From the NCBI GenBank assembly GCA_021777055.1, contig JAIQZO010000067.1, forward strand, positions 148,885 to 212,884: DNA of 64,000 nucleotides, written 5' to 3'. Source of the DNA: Candidatus Anammoxibacter sp. GTDB lineage: Bacteria > Planctomycetota > Brocadiia > Brocadiales > Anammoxibacteraceae. Under the pieces are notes generated by a model. It saw nothing but the letters and a program-made list of their open reading frames with translations. It searched no databases and was not told where the DNA came from. Each line of letters begins with the position of its first letter. Within the stretch, counting starts at the first letter, position 1. Positions 45,963-54,449 of this stretch are shown here, one piece after another. The position numbers were made by a program, and so were the translations under genes.

Positions 45963-47567
45963 GTGGAAAAATGGAGCTATATAGGTTTATTGTTGATTTG
46001 TTTGTTTTTGTGTCTGGGGGGCGATGTTGCTGCAGACGGGGTAGGGTCAGAAAAACCTCTTATTTCTAAACATGCGTCAGCTTCGGAAGGGTTAATTAAC
46101 AGAGGGCGTGAGTTATATAATAGACAATGTATTGGATGTCATGGTGAGAAAGGTAACGGTGACGGTGTAGGTGCGTATCTACTTAAACCGCATCCCAGGG
46201 ATTTTAGTTTAGGAGAGTTTAAAATAGTATCTACGATTAACCACATTCCGTCATTTGAGGACCTTTTTAATACTATTTCTCACGGTATGCCGGGAACCTC
46301 TATGCCGCCTTGGTCTCATTTTTCAGAAAATGACCTGACTGCTCTGGTTCATTATGTTAGGCAATTGGCGATGGATGGTAAAGTAAGTAGAATAATGGCG
46401 AAATCTAAGAAAAAGACACTTGAAAAAGCGAGGGCTACTGCAGAACGGAAGTTAACACCCAAAGAAAAGATTACTCTTCCCGAAAAGATTCCTTTGTCAA
46501 TGGAGAGTATTGCTCACGGTAGAAAACTGTATGTTGCTCAGTGTGCCGGTTGCCATGGTCTTACTGGAAAAGGAGATGGGATGGAAGATTTGAGGGATAA
46601 TGCCGGATTTCCTATCGATCCCAGAGATTTTACAGGCGGCGTGTTTAAAGGTGGGTCAGGGGATGATGAGATTGCCTACAGGATAGTCGCTGGAATGCCG
46701 GCAACACCAATGCCATCTTTTACTGAACTGAACGGAGAGGAGTTGTGGTCCCTGGTTTACTATATAAAATCTATTGCAAACCCTATAGCGCAACGGCTTG
46801 TGGAACAAAAAAGAAAAGAAGTCAGGGTGAAGAGGGTGTCGAATGGAGCCGACTTTACTGTTGATTCTGAGATTTGGAAGCAGGCGGAGCCGTCATATCT
46901 TGCGCTTTTGCCTCTCTGGTGGCATCGTGATGCTGTTAATGGGGTGTACGTGCAGCTCGTTCATGATGGAGCAAGGTTGGCTGTAAGGATGGTTTGGGAA
47001 GATGAAACAAAGGACGATAATGTCCTTGATCAGACGGCTTTTTCTGATGGTGCAGCGGTCCAGTTTTCTCCGAGTACAGAGCCTCCTTTTTTTGCCATGG
47101 GATATGAACATGATCCTGTAAATATATGGAACTGGAAGGCGTGGCGTGAGCCGGAAGCTTTAAAGATAGCAGATCTACAGACGGTTCAGGTAAATATGCC
47201 TTATGATCTCTATCCGGACGGAAGATCTCCAGATGAAAATGTGTTATTTGAGACATCTGTAGATGTGGCTAATCCGGTTTCATTGACAAGCCAGACATCT
47301 TCGGTGGAAGATTTAAACGCTGGAGGGTTTGGATCTCTTACCAGTCAGGAAGAGGGTGCTCAGAATGTGAATGGAAAGGCTGTGTGGAAGGATGGCTTTT
47401 GGGAAGTTATCTTTATTAGGGACTTAGCATCGAAAGATAATGGCGATATTATATTTACACCCGGAAGTGAAATTAGTGCCGCATTTGCAGTCTGGGATGG
47501 TGAGAATGGGGAGCGTAATGGCCAAAAAGCAGTAACTATATGGCATAAGCTGATTATTTATTATTAA
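45963..47567 (+). CDS. Cytochrome c/heme-b fusion subunit of nitrite oxidoreductase (NxrC-like)
   Basis: 534 residues from a GTG start, ggag eight bases ahead. A signal peptide (about residues 1-25) precedes two mono-heme cytochrome c domains: CIGCH (Cys56, Cys59, His60) with distal-type Met in GTSMPPW, and CAGCH (Cys194, Cys197, His198) with AGMPATPMPSF. Residues about 285-534 match the ethylbenzene-dehydrogenase-type heme-b binding subunit (WWHRDAVNGVYVQLVHDGAR, VWEDETKDDNVLDQTAFSDG). The three-in-one layout would carry electrons from the NxrB clusters through heme b to cytochrome c. It is the first gene of the operon, 22 bases before nxrA. Confidence 0.85.
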   Translation: MEKWSYIGLLLICLFLCLGGDVAADGVGSEKPLISKHASASEGLINRGRELYNRQCIGCHGEKGNGDGVGAYLLKPHPRDFSLGEFKIVSTINHIPSFEDLFNTISHGMPGTSMPPWSHFSENDLTALVHYVRQLAMDGKVSRIMAKSKKKTLEKARATAERKLTPKEKITLPEKIPLSMESIAHGRKLYVAQCAGCHGLTGKGDGMEDLRDNAGFPIDPRDFTGGVFKGGSGDDEIAYRIVAGMPATPMPSFTELNGEELWSLVYYIKSIANPIAQRLVEQKRKEVRVKRVSNGADFTVDSEIWKQAEPSYLALLPLWWHRDAVNGVYVQLVHDGARLAVRMVWEDETKDDNVLDQTAFSDGAAVQFSPSTEPPFFAMGYEHDPVNIWNWKAWREPEALKIADLQTVQVNMPYDLYPDGRSPDENVLFETSVDVANPVSLTSQTSSVEDLNAGGFGSLTSQEEGAQNVNGKAVWKDGFWEVIFIRDLASKDNGDIIFTPGSEISAAFAVWDGENGERNGQKAVTIWHKLIIYY

Positions 47568-47589
47568 CTGAAATTATGGAGAGTTCAGA

Positions 47590-50500
47590 ATGGGAACATC
47601 CCGTAGGGAATTTCTAAAAACAGTCGGAGGGGTTGGTTTAGGTGCTTTTGTTGCACCTGGTCTTAAACTGCTTTCATTTGATGCCGTTGATGTCGAAAAC
47701 CCTTTAGGTGCCTATCCGGCCAGAGACTGGGAGAAGGTTTACAGAGATCAATATAAATATGACAGCACTTTTTCGTGGGTTTGCTCCCCTAATGATACCC
47801 ATGCATGTAGAGTGATGGCATACGTGCGTAACGGAGTCATTGTAAGGCATGGATCTGAGTATAATAACGATACATATTCTGATATATACGGAAATAAAGC
47901 GACCGCAGGTTGGAATCCCAGGCAGTGTGCTAAAGGATATACTTTTCACAGGGTTGTGTACGGTTCGCATAGGTTAAAGTATCCTATTATACGAAAAGGT
48001 TGGAAACAGTGGGCGGATGACGGATTTCCGGTCCTTGATAAGGAACTTAGAAGTAAATATAAATTTGATGCGAGGGGGCAGGATCAGCTAGTTAAGGTGG
48101 GTTGGGATGACGCGTTTACATATATTGCAAAGGGGTATATGGCCATTGCAAAGGCTTATAGTGGTGAAAAAGGGGCGAAATTGCTCTTGGAGCAGGGTTA
48201 TCAAAAGGAGATGGTTGATGAGTTGGGAGGTGCAGGTACTAGGACTTTGAAGTTCCGTGGCGGGATGGGGCTGTTGGGTGTATTTGGTAAGTACGGCTCG
48301 TACAGGCTGAACAACTCTATGGCCTTACTTGACCAGTATGTTCGTGGTGTTTCTCCAAAAGATGCAAAAGGTGGGCGAAATTGGTCTAACTATACATGGC
48401 ATGGTGATCAAGCGCCTGGACACCCATGGGTTCATGGGCTTCAGACTTCGGATGGCGATCTTAATGATATGCGTTCCAGTAAGCTGATAATAATGGACGG
48501 TAAAAATATGGTGGAGAATAAGATGGCAGACAGCCACTGGTTTCTCGAGTGTATGGAGCGTGGTGCCGTGCTGGTAACTATATCGCCTGAATATAGTCCT
48601 CCTTCCACAAAATCAGACTACTGGCTGCCCATCAGACCGCAGACAGATGCTGCCTTGTTCTTGGGGATAGCAAAGATATTAATTGATAAAAAGTGGTATG
48701 ATGAGGATTTTGTAAAACAGTTTACAGATCTACCACTGCTTGTTAGGACAGATAATTTGTTGCGTTTGAAGGCTTCGGATATCTTTCCTGATTATAAAAA
48801 CGGGCTTGCTGATGACGGCCCGAGTTTTAAGCTACAGAATCTCAGCAAGGAACAGTATGGAAAGCTTGGGGATTTTGTGGTTTGGGACAAGAAAACAGGT
48901 AAACCAACGGCTGTAACCCGTGATGATGTGGGGCAGCTTTTTCAGAAAAAAGGTATAGACCCTGAATTGCACGGTAAATTTAATGTAACGATTGATGGTA
49001 AAGAGGTTGAAGTTATGCCGCTGTTTGAGTTATACAGCACTTACCATCTTAAGGATTATGATCTGGACACGGTTTACGAAATTACGACAACGCCTAAAGA
49101 TCTTATTTTGAGATTGGCAAAGGATATCGGTACTATTAAACCCGCCGCTCTTCATCAGGGAGAGGGGATTAACCACTGGTTTCATGCTACGGAGATGAAC
49201 CGGGCTGCTTTTTTGCTTGTAATGCTTACTGGTAATGTGGGAAAACCGGGTGCAGGATGCTTTACATGGGCAGGCAATTATAAAGCCGCTAATTTCCAGG
49301 GATCTCCCTGGACAGGGCCAGGATTTAAAGGATGGGTGGCTGAAGACCCGTTTAACCCTAATTTAAACCCAGATGCCCACGGTAAAGATCTTAAGATAAA
49401 AGGGTATTGTAAAGGTGAAGAACCGGCTTACTGGAACCACGGGGATGCTGCGCTCATCGTGGATACGCCGGAAGACGGGCGAAAGGTGTTTACAGGCAAA
49501 AGTCATATGCCGTCTCCTACAAAGGCCCTGTTTTTCAACAACGTAAACATCTTTAACAATGCAAAGCATGCGTATGAAATGTTTAAAAATGTTAACCCGA
49601 AGATTGATATGATAGTCGGTGCGGATATCCAGATGACTGCAACGGTAGAATATTCGGATATAACACTACCCGCAAACTCATGGACAGAGTTTGAGGGGTT
49701 GGAGATAACTTCATCGTGTTCCAACCCGTTTTTGCAGATATGGAAAGGCGGTATTAAGCCAGTCTTTGATTCTAAGGACGATTTGTCTATTTTAGTGGGA
49801 ATTGCGAAAAGGCTTGGTGAGTTGACAGGGGATAAGCGGTTTGCTGACTATTTTAAGTTCGAACTTGAAGGGCGTCGGGATGTCTATTTTAAACGGTTGC
49901 TGGAAACATGTACAACTACCGTAGGGTATAAACTGGAGGATATAATGGCCGGAAAATACGGCCCTTCCGGAGGCGCCCTTATGTTGTTTAGAACCTATCC
50001 GCGAATACCTTTCTGGGAACAGATTAACGGAGAGATGCCGTTTTATACTGATACTGGGCGGATGAACGCATACTCTGATCTTCAGGACGCTATAGATTAC
50101 GGTGAAAACTTTATTGTTCACCGTGAAGGGCCGGAGGCAACGCCGTATCTTCCCAACGTTATTGTCAGTTCTAACAAATTTGTGCGGCCGCGAAACTATG
50201 GTATATCGATGCATAGTGAACACTGGGATGAAAGAACCGTTAGAAACGTTAAGATGTCCTGGGAAAAGACAAAGGGGACAAAAAACTTTTTGTGGGAAAG
50301 CGGGTTCAGGTTCTTTTTTATGACGCCAAAGACCAGGCACAGAGTGCATTCCCAGTGGAGCAATGTGGACTGGCATATCATGTATGATTCTAATTTCGGT
50401 GATCCATACCGGGTAGATAAACGTACGCCGGATGTGGGGGAGCACCAGATGCATATGAACCCTAATGCTGCAAAGGAACTTGGTGTAGAGGATGGGGACT

Positions 50501-51021
50501 ATGTTTATGTGGATGCTAATCCTGCAGACAGGCCTTATGTCAATGCAGATCCAAAAGATCCATTTTATAAGGTTGCAAGGTGTTTGGTGCGTGTTATCTA
50601 TAACCCGGCATACCCGTATAATATAGTAATGATGAAACACGGGCCGTATATGGCTACAGAACGCAGTGTAAATGCACATGAGACAAGATCTGACGGGCGT
50701 GCTCTTTCCAAAGATACCGGTTATCAGTCAAACATGCGATATGGCTCACAGCAAAGTTTAACTAGAAACTGGCATATGCCTATGCATCAGACAGATACGC
50801 TTTTTCATAAATCAAAGGCGTATGTAAGTTTTCTTTTTGGTGGTGAAACGGATAATCATGCGATAAATACTGTTCCTAAAGAGACTCTGGTAAAGGTTGT
50901 AAAAGCAGAGGATGGTGGGCTTGGGGGGAAAGGTATATGGCTACCTGCAACAGAAGGGGCCACCCCGGGTAATGAGAATAGTGATATGAAGAAATATATG
51001 GATGGCGGGTTTGTGGGGTAA
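47590..51021 (+). CDS. nxrA: Nitrite oxidoreductase catalytic subunit
   Basis: 1143 residues of the type II molybdopterin DMSO-reductase family, close to NarG. A Tat signal starts SRREFLKTVGG, so export to the anammoxosome lumen is likely. The Fe-S site near the N-terminus comprises Cys65, His71, Cys73 and Cys113 (CSPNDTHAC, NPRQC). The molybdenum ligand should be Asp273 in YTWHGDQAPGHP, aligning with the NarG segment around its Asp222. It oxidises nitrite to nitrate. The start is preceded by ggagag. It lies in the order NxrC-like, nxrA, nxrB, chaperone, as expected for NXR of anammox and Nitrospira. Confidence 0.95.
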   Translation: MGTSRREFLKTVGGVGLGAFVAPGLKLLSFDAVDVENPLGAYPARDWEKVYRDQYKYDSTFSWVCSPNDTHACRVMAYVRNGVIVRHGSEYNNDTYSDIYGNKATAGWNPRQCAKGYTFHRVVYGSHRLKYPIIRKGWKQWADDGFPVLDKELRSKYKFDARGQDQLVKVGWDDAFTYIAKGYMAIAKAYSGEKGAKLLLEQGYQKEMVDELGGAGTRTLKFRGGMGLLGVFGKYGSYRLNNSMALLDQYVRGVSPKDAKGGRNWSNYTWHGDQAPGHPWVHGLQTSDGDLNDMRSSKLIIMDGKNMVENKMADSHWFLECMERGAVLVTISPEYSPPSTKSDYWLPIRPQTDAALFLGIAKILIDKKWYDEDFVKQFTDLPLLVRTDNLLRLKASDIFPDYKNGLADDGPSFKLQNLSKEQYGKLGDFVVWDKKTGKPTAVTRDDVGQLFQKKGIDPELHGKFNVTIDGKEVEVMPLFELYSTYHLKDYDLDTVYEITTTPKDLILRLAKDIGTIKPAALHQGEGINHWFHATEMNRAAFLLVMLTGNVGKPGAGCFTWAGNYKAANFQGSPWTGPGFKGWVAEDPFNPNLNPDAHGKDLKIKGYCKGEEPAYWNHGDAALIVDTPEDGRKVFTGKSHMPSPTKALFFNNVNIFNNAKHAYEMFKNVNPKIDMIVGADIQMTATVEYSDITLPANSWTEFEGLEITSSCSNPFLQIWKGGIKPVFDSKDDLSILVGIAKRLGELTGDKRFADYFKFELEGRRDVYFKRLLETCTTTVGYKLEDIMAGKYGPSGGALMLFRTYPRIPFWEQINGEMPFYTDTGRMNAYSDLQDAIDYGENFIVHREGPEATPYLPNVIVSSNKFVRPRNYGISMHSEHWDERTVRNVKMSWEKTKGTKNFLWESGFRFFFMTPKTRHRVHSQWSNVDWHIMYDSNFGDPYRVDKRTPDVGEHQMHMNPNAAKELGVEDGDYVYVDANPADRPYVNADPKDPFYKVARCLVRVIYNPAYPYNIVMMKHGPYMATERSVNAHETRSDGRALSKDTGYQSNMRYGSQQSLTRNWHMPMHQTDTLFHKSKAYVSFLFGGETDNHAINTVPKETLVKVVKAEDGGLGGKGIWLPATEGATPGNENSDMKKYMDGGFVG

Positions 51022-51081
51022 GTGGATATTACATTGGGGAGTTTAATAAAAATGGTAAAGATAACGGAAGGGGGACGCTAA

Positions 51082-52356
51082 ATGCCTGAAGTTTATAATT
51101 GGCAGATTGGTCGGAAAATGAGTTACCCATATAAAGAACAACATGGGGATAAACAGTTTGTGTTTGTGTTTAATCTGAACCGCTGCCTGGGGTGTCAAAC
51201 ATGTACAATGGCTTGTAAGAGTACATGGACCTTTTCAAAGGGGCAGGAAGTGATGTGGTGGAACAATGTGGAAACAAAACCTTATGGTGGGTATCCCAGA
51301 AATTGGGATTTGAAGATCTTGTCTTTGATGGAGAAAATTAATCCCGGTGGGCAAATATGGGAAAAAAAGGTCGGAAGCAAAGATGGCGCCGACGATTGGA
51401 CTTTTGACGGAAAGACGATATTTGAGGCGGCAGAACGGCAAGAAGCCCAAGGGCCGCAAAGGATATTGGGGTATCTTCCTTCAACAGAAGAGTGGAAGAC
51501 ACCTAATCTATATGAAGATGTTCCTGTCAGAGGAGGAGGTCGGGTTCCGGATAAATCGTCTGTTGCCGAAGGGGAAAGCCTGCCTTCTCATAAAAGCTGG
51601 TTTTTTTATCTTCCTCGTATATGTAACCACTGCACTTATCCTGCGTGTCTGGCCGCTTGTCCTAGAAAGGCTATTTATAAACGAAAAGAAGACGGGATTG
51701 TGCTTGTTGACCAGAAGAGGTGCCGTGGATACAGAAAATGTGTGGAGGCGTGCCCATATAAGAAGCCGATGTATCGTCCCTCCGCAAGGGTAACGGAAAA
51801 GTGCATTGCTTGTTATCCTCGTATTGAAGGTAAAGACCCGGAAACAGAAGGTCAGCCAATGGAGACAAGGTGTATGGCTTCGTGTATTGGTCAGATTCGT
51901 TTGCAGGGGTTGGTGAAATTGGGAAAAGATGGCAAATGGATTGAAGACAGGTATAATCCGCTTTACTATCTTATTCATGTTGCGAAGGTAGCATTACCCC
52001 TTTATCCTCAGTTTGGATTAGAACCTAACGGGTACTACATTCCTCCTAGGTGGGTACCAACGCCTTATCTTAAGCAGATGTTTGGGCCAGGGGTAGATCA
52101 TGCATTGGATAAAACATTGAATCCTGATAGAGAACTACTTGCGGTTCTTACACTTTTCAGAAAGACAAATCGAATAATATACCGCTATAAAATTGTTAAA
52201 GGTGATAAGGTGTATGAGACAGAAGTGCGTGGTAAGAAGTTTACTCAGTATAATGATACAGTTATTGGGTATGATCAAGATGATAAAGTTATTGTGCAAT
52301 CTGAAATAAACGAACCTCTTCATGTGCGCCCAGATATCCACCTTAATTCTATTTAA
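51082..52356 (+). CDS. nxrB: Nitrite oxidoreductase Fe-S subunit
   Basis: 424 residues like NarH and NxrB. Four cluster motifs are visible: CLGCQTCTMACK; CNHCTYPACLAACP; CRGYRKCVEACPYKK, where Tyr replaces the usual Cys, as Trp does in NarH, implying a 3Fe-4S cluster; and EKCIACYPR paired with RCMASCIGQIR. The chain carries electrons from NxrA to heme b. aacggaaggggg precedes the ATG. It has no signal peptide, so it probably crosses the membrane with NxrA. It is well known as a marker gene of anammox bacteria. Confidence 0.95.
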   Translation: MPEVYNWQIGRKMSYPYKEQHGDKQFVFVFNLNRCLGCQTCTMACKSTWTFSKGQEVMWWNNVETKPYGGYPRNWDLKILSLMEKINPGGQIWEKKVGSKDGADDWTFDGKTIFEAAERQEAQGPQRILGYLPSTEEWKTPNLYEDVPVRGGGRVPDKSSVAEGESLPSHKSWFFYLPRICNHCTYPACLAACPRKAIYKRKEDGIVLVDQKRCRGYRKCVEACPYKKPMYRPSARVTEKCIACYPRIEGKDPETEGQPMETRCMASCIGQIRLQGLVKLGKDGKWIEDRYNPLYYLIHVAKVALPLYPQFGLEPNGYYIPPRWVPTPYLKQMFGPGVDHALDKTLNPDRELLAVLTLFRKTNRIIYRYKIVKGDKVYETEVRGKKFTQYNDTVIGYDQDDKVIVQSEINEPLHVRPDIHLNSI

Positions 52357-52433
52357 TTGATGCTAGGTGATAAATAAGTTTCTGGTAATCATGAATTAAT
52401 TCAAAGTATTTGAAATTTTTTTAGGTTTTTTTT

Positions 52434-53189
52434 ATGGCGTTAGATAAATTACGTTCCGATGATGCTGAATCCATCATGGAAGAGAGTTCGTTAGCTCGTA
52501 GTGTAATATATAAATTCTTCTCATATGCTTATCGATATCCTGATGAAGCGAATATAAAGTGTTTGGATGGCCTTTGGGAGGGGATGGACTCTGCTGTTTC
52601 TGAGTTTGAGTCTTTGGTGCCGATTCTGCAAAGATTGAAAGAACACTTTGATATTAGTCTCAGCCCAAAGATTGAGGATGAATATGTTGTTTTGTTCGGG
52701 CATACTGCCCAAGGGAGCTGCCCCCCCTTTGAACTGGAATATGGTGACGGTGGTAATGATATAAAAAAGCCTCATGAATTGAGCGATATTTCTGCTTTTT
52801 ATAGTGCCGCAGGACTAAAACTTTCTGGTCGGGCAAAGGAACGTGTGGATTTTGTTGCTATTGAGATGGAGTTTATGAATTTTCTCTGTTTTAAACAGAG
52901 TTTTGCCGAGGAAAAAAATGATAGCGGGCTTGTGGACGCTTGCAATGTGTTGCAGGCTAAGTTTTTGAAAGATCATCTTGCTCGGTGGATGCCTGCATTT
53001 ACAAGAAGGGTTATGCAATGTTCAAAAGAGTTTTATGGTAATTTGGCGCAGTTAACCTTACAGTTTGTTCTAGATGAATGTTCAAAGCTGAAGGTTGAAT
53101 CTGGTTCAAGTGAGCTTATGGTGCGTGTTCAGACTGAACTGCCGGAATCTTGCAATGATTGTTCTTTAACGTCAAAAGGTATGAATTAA
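52434..53189 (+). CDS. TorD/NarJ-type molybdoenzyme chaperone
   Basis: 251 residues, mostly helical. The pattern VIYKFFSYAYRYPDE near the N-terminus and EYVVLFGHTAQGSCPPFELE are the NarJ/TorD family signature (LFxG..G.CPPYE). It would bind the NxrA signal and help insert the Mo cofactor and Fe-S cluster before Tat export. It is the fourth gene of the NXR operon, 77 bases after nxrB. The C-terminal tail (CNDCS) has two Cys of unknown role. Confidence 0.88.
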   Translation: MALDKLRSDDAESIMEESSLARSVIYKFFSYAYRYPDEANIKCLDGLWEGMDSAVSEFESLVPILQRLKEHFDISLSPKIEDEYVVLFGHTAQGSCPPFELEYGDGGNDIKKPHELSDISAFYSAAGLKLSGRAKERVDFVAIEMEFMNFLCFKQSFAEEKNDSGLVDACNVLQAKFLKDHLARWMPAFTRRVMQCSKEFYGNLAQLTLQFVLDECSKLKVESGSSELMVRVQTELPESCNDCSLTSKGMN

Positions 53190-53282
53190 AGGCTTAGTAG
53201 TAGTTTTTGTTTTGATTTATTATTTATAGGAACGGGTGGAATTATAAAGATTGACTTTTCAGCTCTTCTTTTAGAAGAAATT

Positions 53283-53990
53283 GTGTTTCTTGGCATTAGG
53301 CAGAGGGAATTAAGCGGCTGTGATTTGCCGTTATGTAACAGTTATCAAGATGCAAGAAGTGGTTTGTATGATCTCTCACAAAGTGAACATGATAACGCGT
53401 TATATGAATTAAATAGAGATTTTTTTTCACGGCTTGGGTATACAAAGATTATTGTAGAAATATGTCAGGAGTTTCCTCTCTTACGGAATAAAATAGATCT
53501 AATTTCTTTCTTAATGACAAATAAGATGCCAGATGTCGGTGCGGATCTTTTCTTTTGCAGAGATAAAACAGATAAACATGATAGGGCGCTTGTCTTTAAG
53601 ATTTTGGTAAATCAATTTTTGGATATTAAGCGATTAAAGACGGTTTTTCGTCGTGAGTTTTTGCATGCAAGTGACATGCTTGACCTTGAATTTGGCTATG
53701 ACCAATCACTTGATAATGAAAATGAGACGGTGATGAGGCGGAAATTGATACAGGATCGTTATAGGGTTTTGTGGGGGGCTTATGTGGATTTCAGGTTAGC
53801 AAAACGTTTCCCTGATTTTGAGAAAGCAGATATGGCTGCTAGTATAGCACGAGTTTTCTCAAAATTATCCCAAAAAGAGATGTTGTCTATTTTGTCCAGA
53901 TTGGAAAAAGACAAATGGACGCATAGTGGCTTGTTAAAAGTTGCAAAAATGGTCTTCGGCTCCAATGAAGGCTTAGTAGCATCTAATTAG
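53283..53990 (+). CDS. Hypothetical protein at the end of the NXR operon
   Basis: 235 residues from a GTG at 53283. I recognise no family. It is helical and charged (FRREFLHASDMLDLEFGY, RYRVLWGAYVDFRLAKRF), without signal peptide or membrane segment, so it is cytoplasmic. The frame stays open upstream to about 53220, with the plausible sequence KIDFSALLLEEIVFLG and a gggtgga site at 53234-53240, but no ATG, GTG or TTG there; an ATT at 53250 may be used or the true start may be the GTG. It is the fifth gene of the operon, about 90 bases after the chaperone, and is a candidate NXR assembly factor. Confidence 0.7.
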   Translation: MFLGIRQRELSGCDLPLCNSYQDARSGLYDLSQSEHDNALYELNRDFFSRLGYTKIIVEICQEFPLLRNKIDLISFLMTNKMPDVGADLFFCRDKTDKHDRALVFKILVNQFLDIKRLKTVFRREFLHASDMLDLEFGYDQSLDNENETVMRRKLIQDRYRVLWGAYVDFRLAKRFPDFEKADMAASIARVFSKLSQKEMLSILSRLEKDKWTHSGLLKVAKMVFGSNEGLVASN

Positions 53991-54449
53991 GAACAATCTG
54001 GAGTTTTTGAAAGGGTTAGTATCTAACAACAGATAATATACGAATTTTATTTCTACCGTAATTGTTTCATTTTTGGGGATTTTCTTATCTGTCTATAGGG
54101 GGGTGTGACATCTGGTTGCTTAGCTGTAACATGTTGTCGGCGAATATGATACATCGCATTGCTGTCAGGTGCTAGTCCCTTTCATAGCTATGTAAAAAAT
54201 ATAACTTTTATATTGACTTGTATATATACGCCAATTATAATTGACCAACTTAATCGTAGGGTTATTGTTTCACTGATATATCTGCTTATTTATTTTGAAG
54301 GATTAGCATCAATTGGTTAATTATAGCTTAGTCTTTTTTGTGAAACTATGGAAGGGGGTGGTTAAGACAAAGGAAATTGTTGCTTGTTTTCATGTATTGC
54401 AATCGTGATTTGAATGGTTTTGTAGTCAGATTGTAGAAAAATATATTAG
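53991..54449. other. Intergenic region upstream of the HAO-like gene
   Basis: About 460 bases without a gene. It holds the promoter at 54213-54241. A leader of about 200 bases would follow. Confidence 0.6.
54213..54241 (+). promoter_or_regulatory. Strong sigma-70-type promoter of the HAO-like gene
   Basis: -35 ttgact at 54213-54218 and -10 tataat at 54236-54241, spaced exactly 17 bases. This is near consensus. It predicts a 5' leader of about 200-225 bases. Confidence 0.72.

Noticed and set aside
49792..50679. 295-codon open frame on the minus strand
   Set aside because: It lies entirely inside nxrA, is rich in His, Ile and Cys as antisense frames are, and has no ribosome site.
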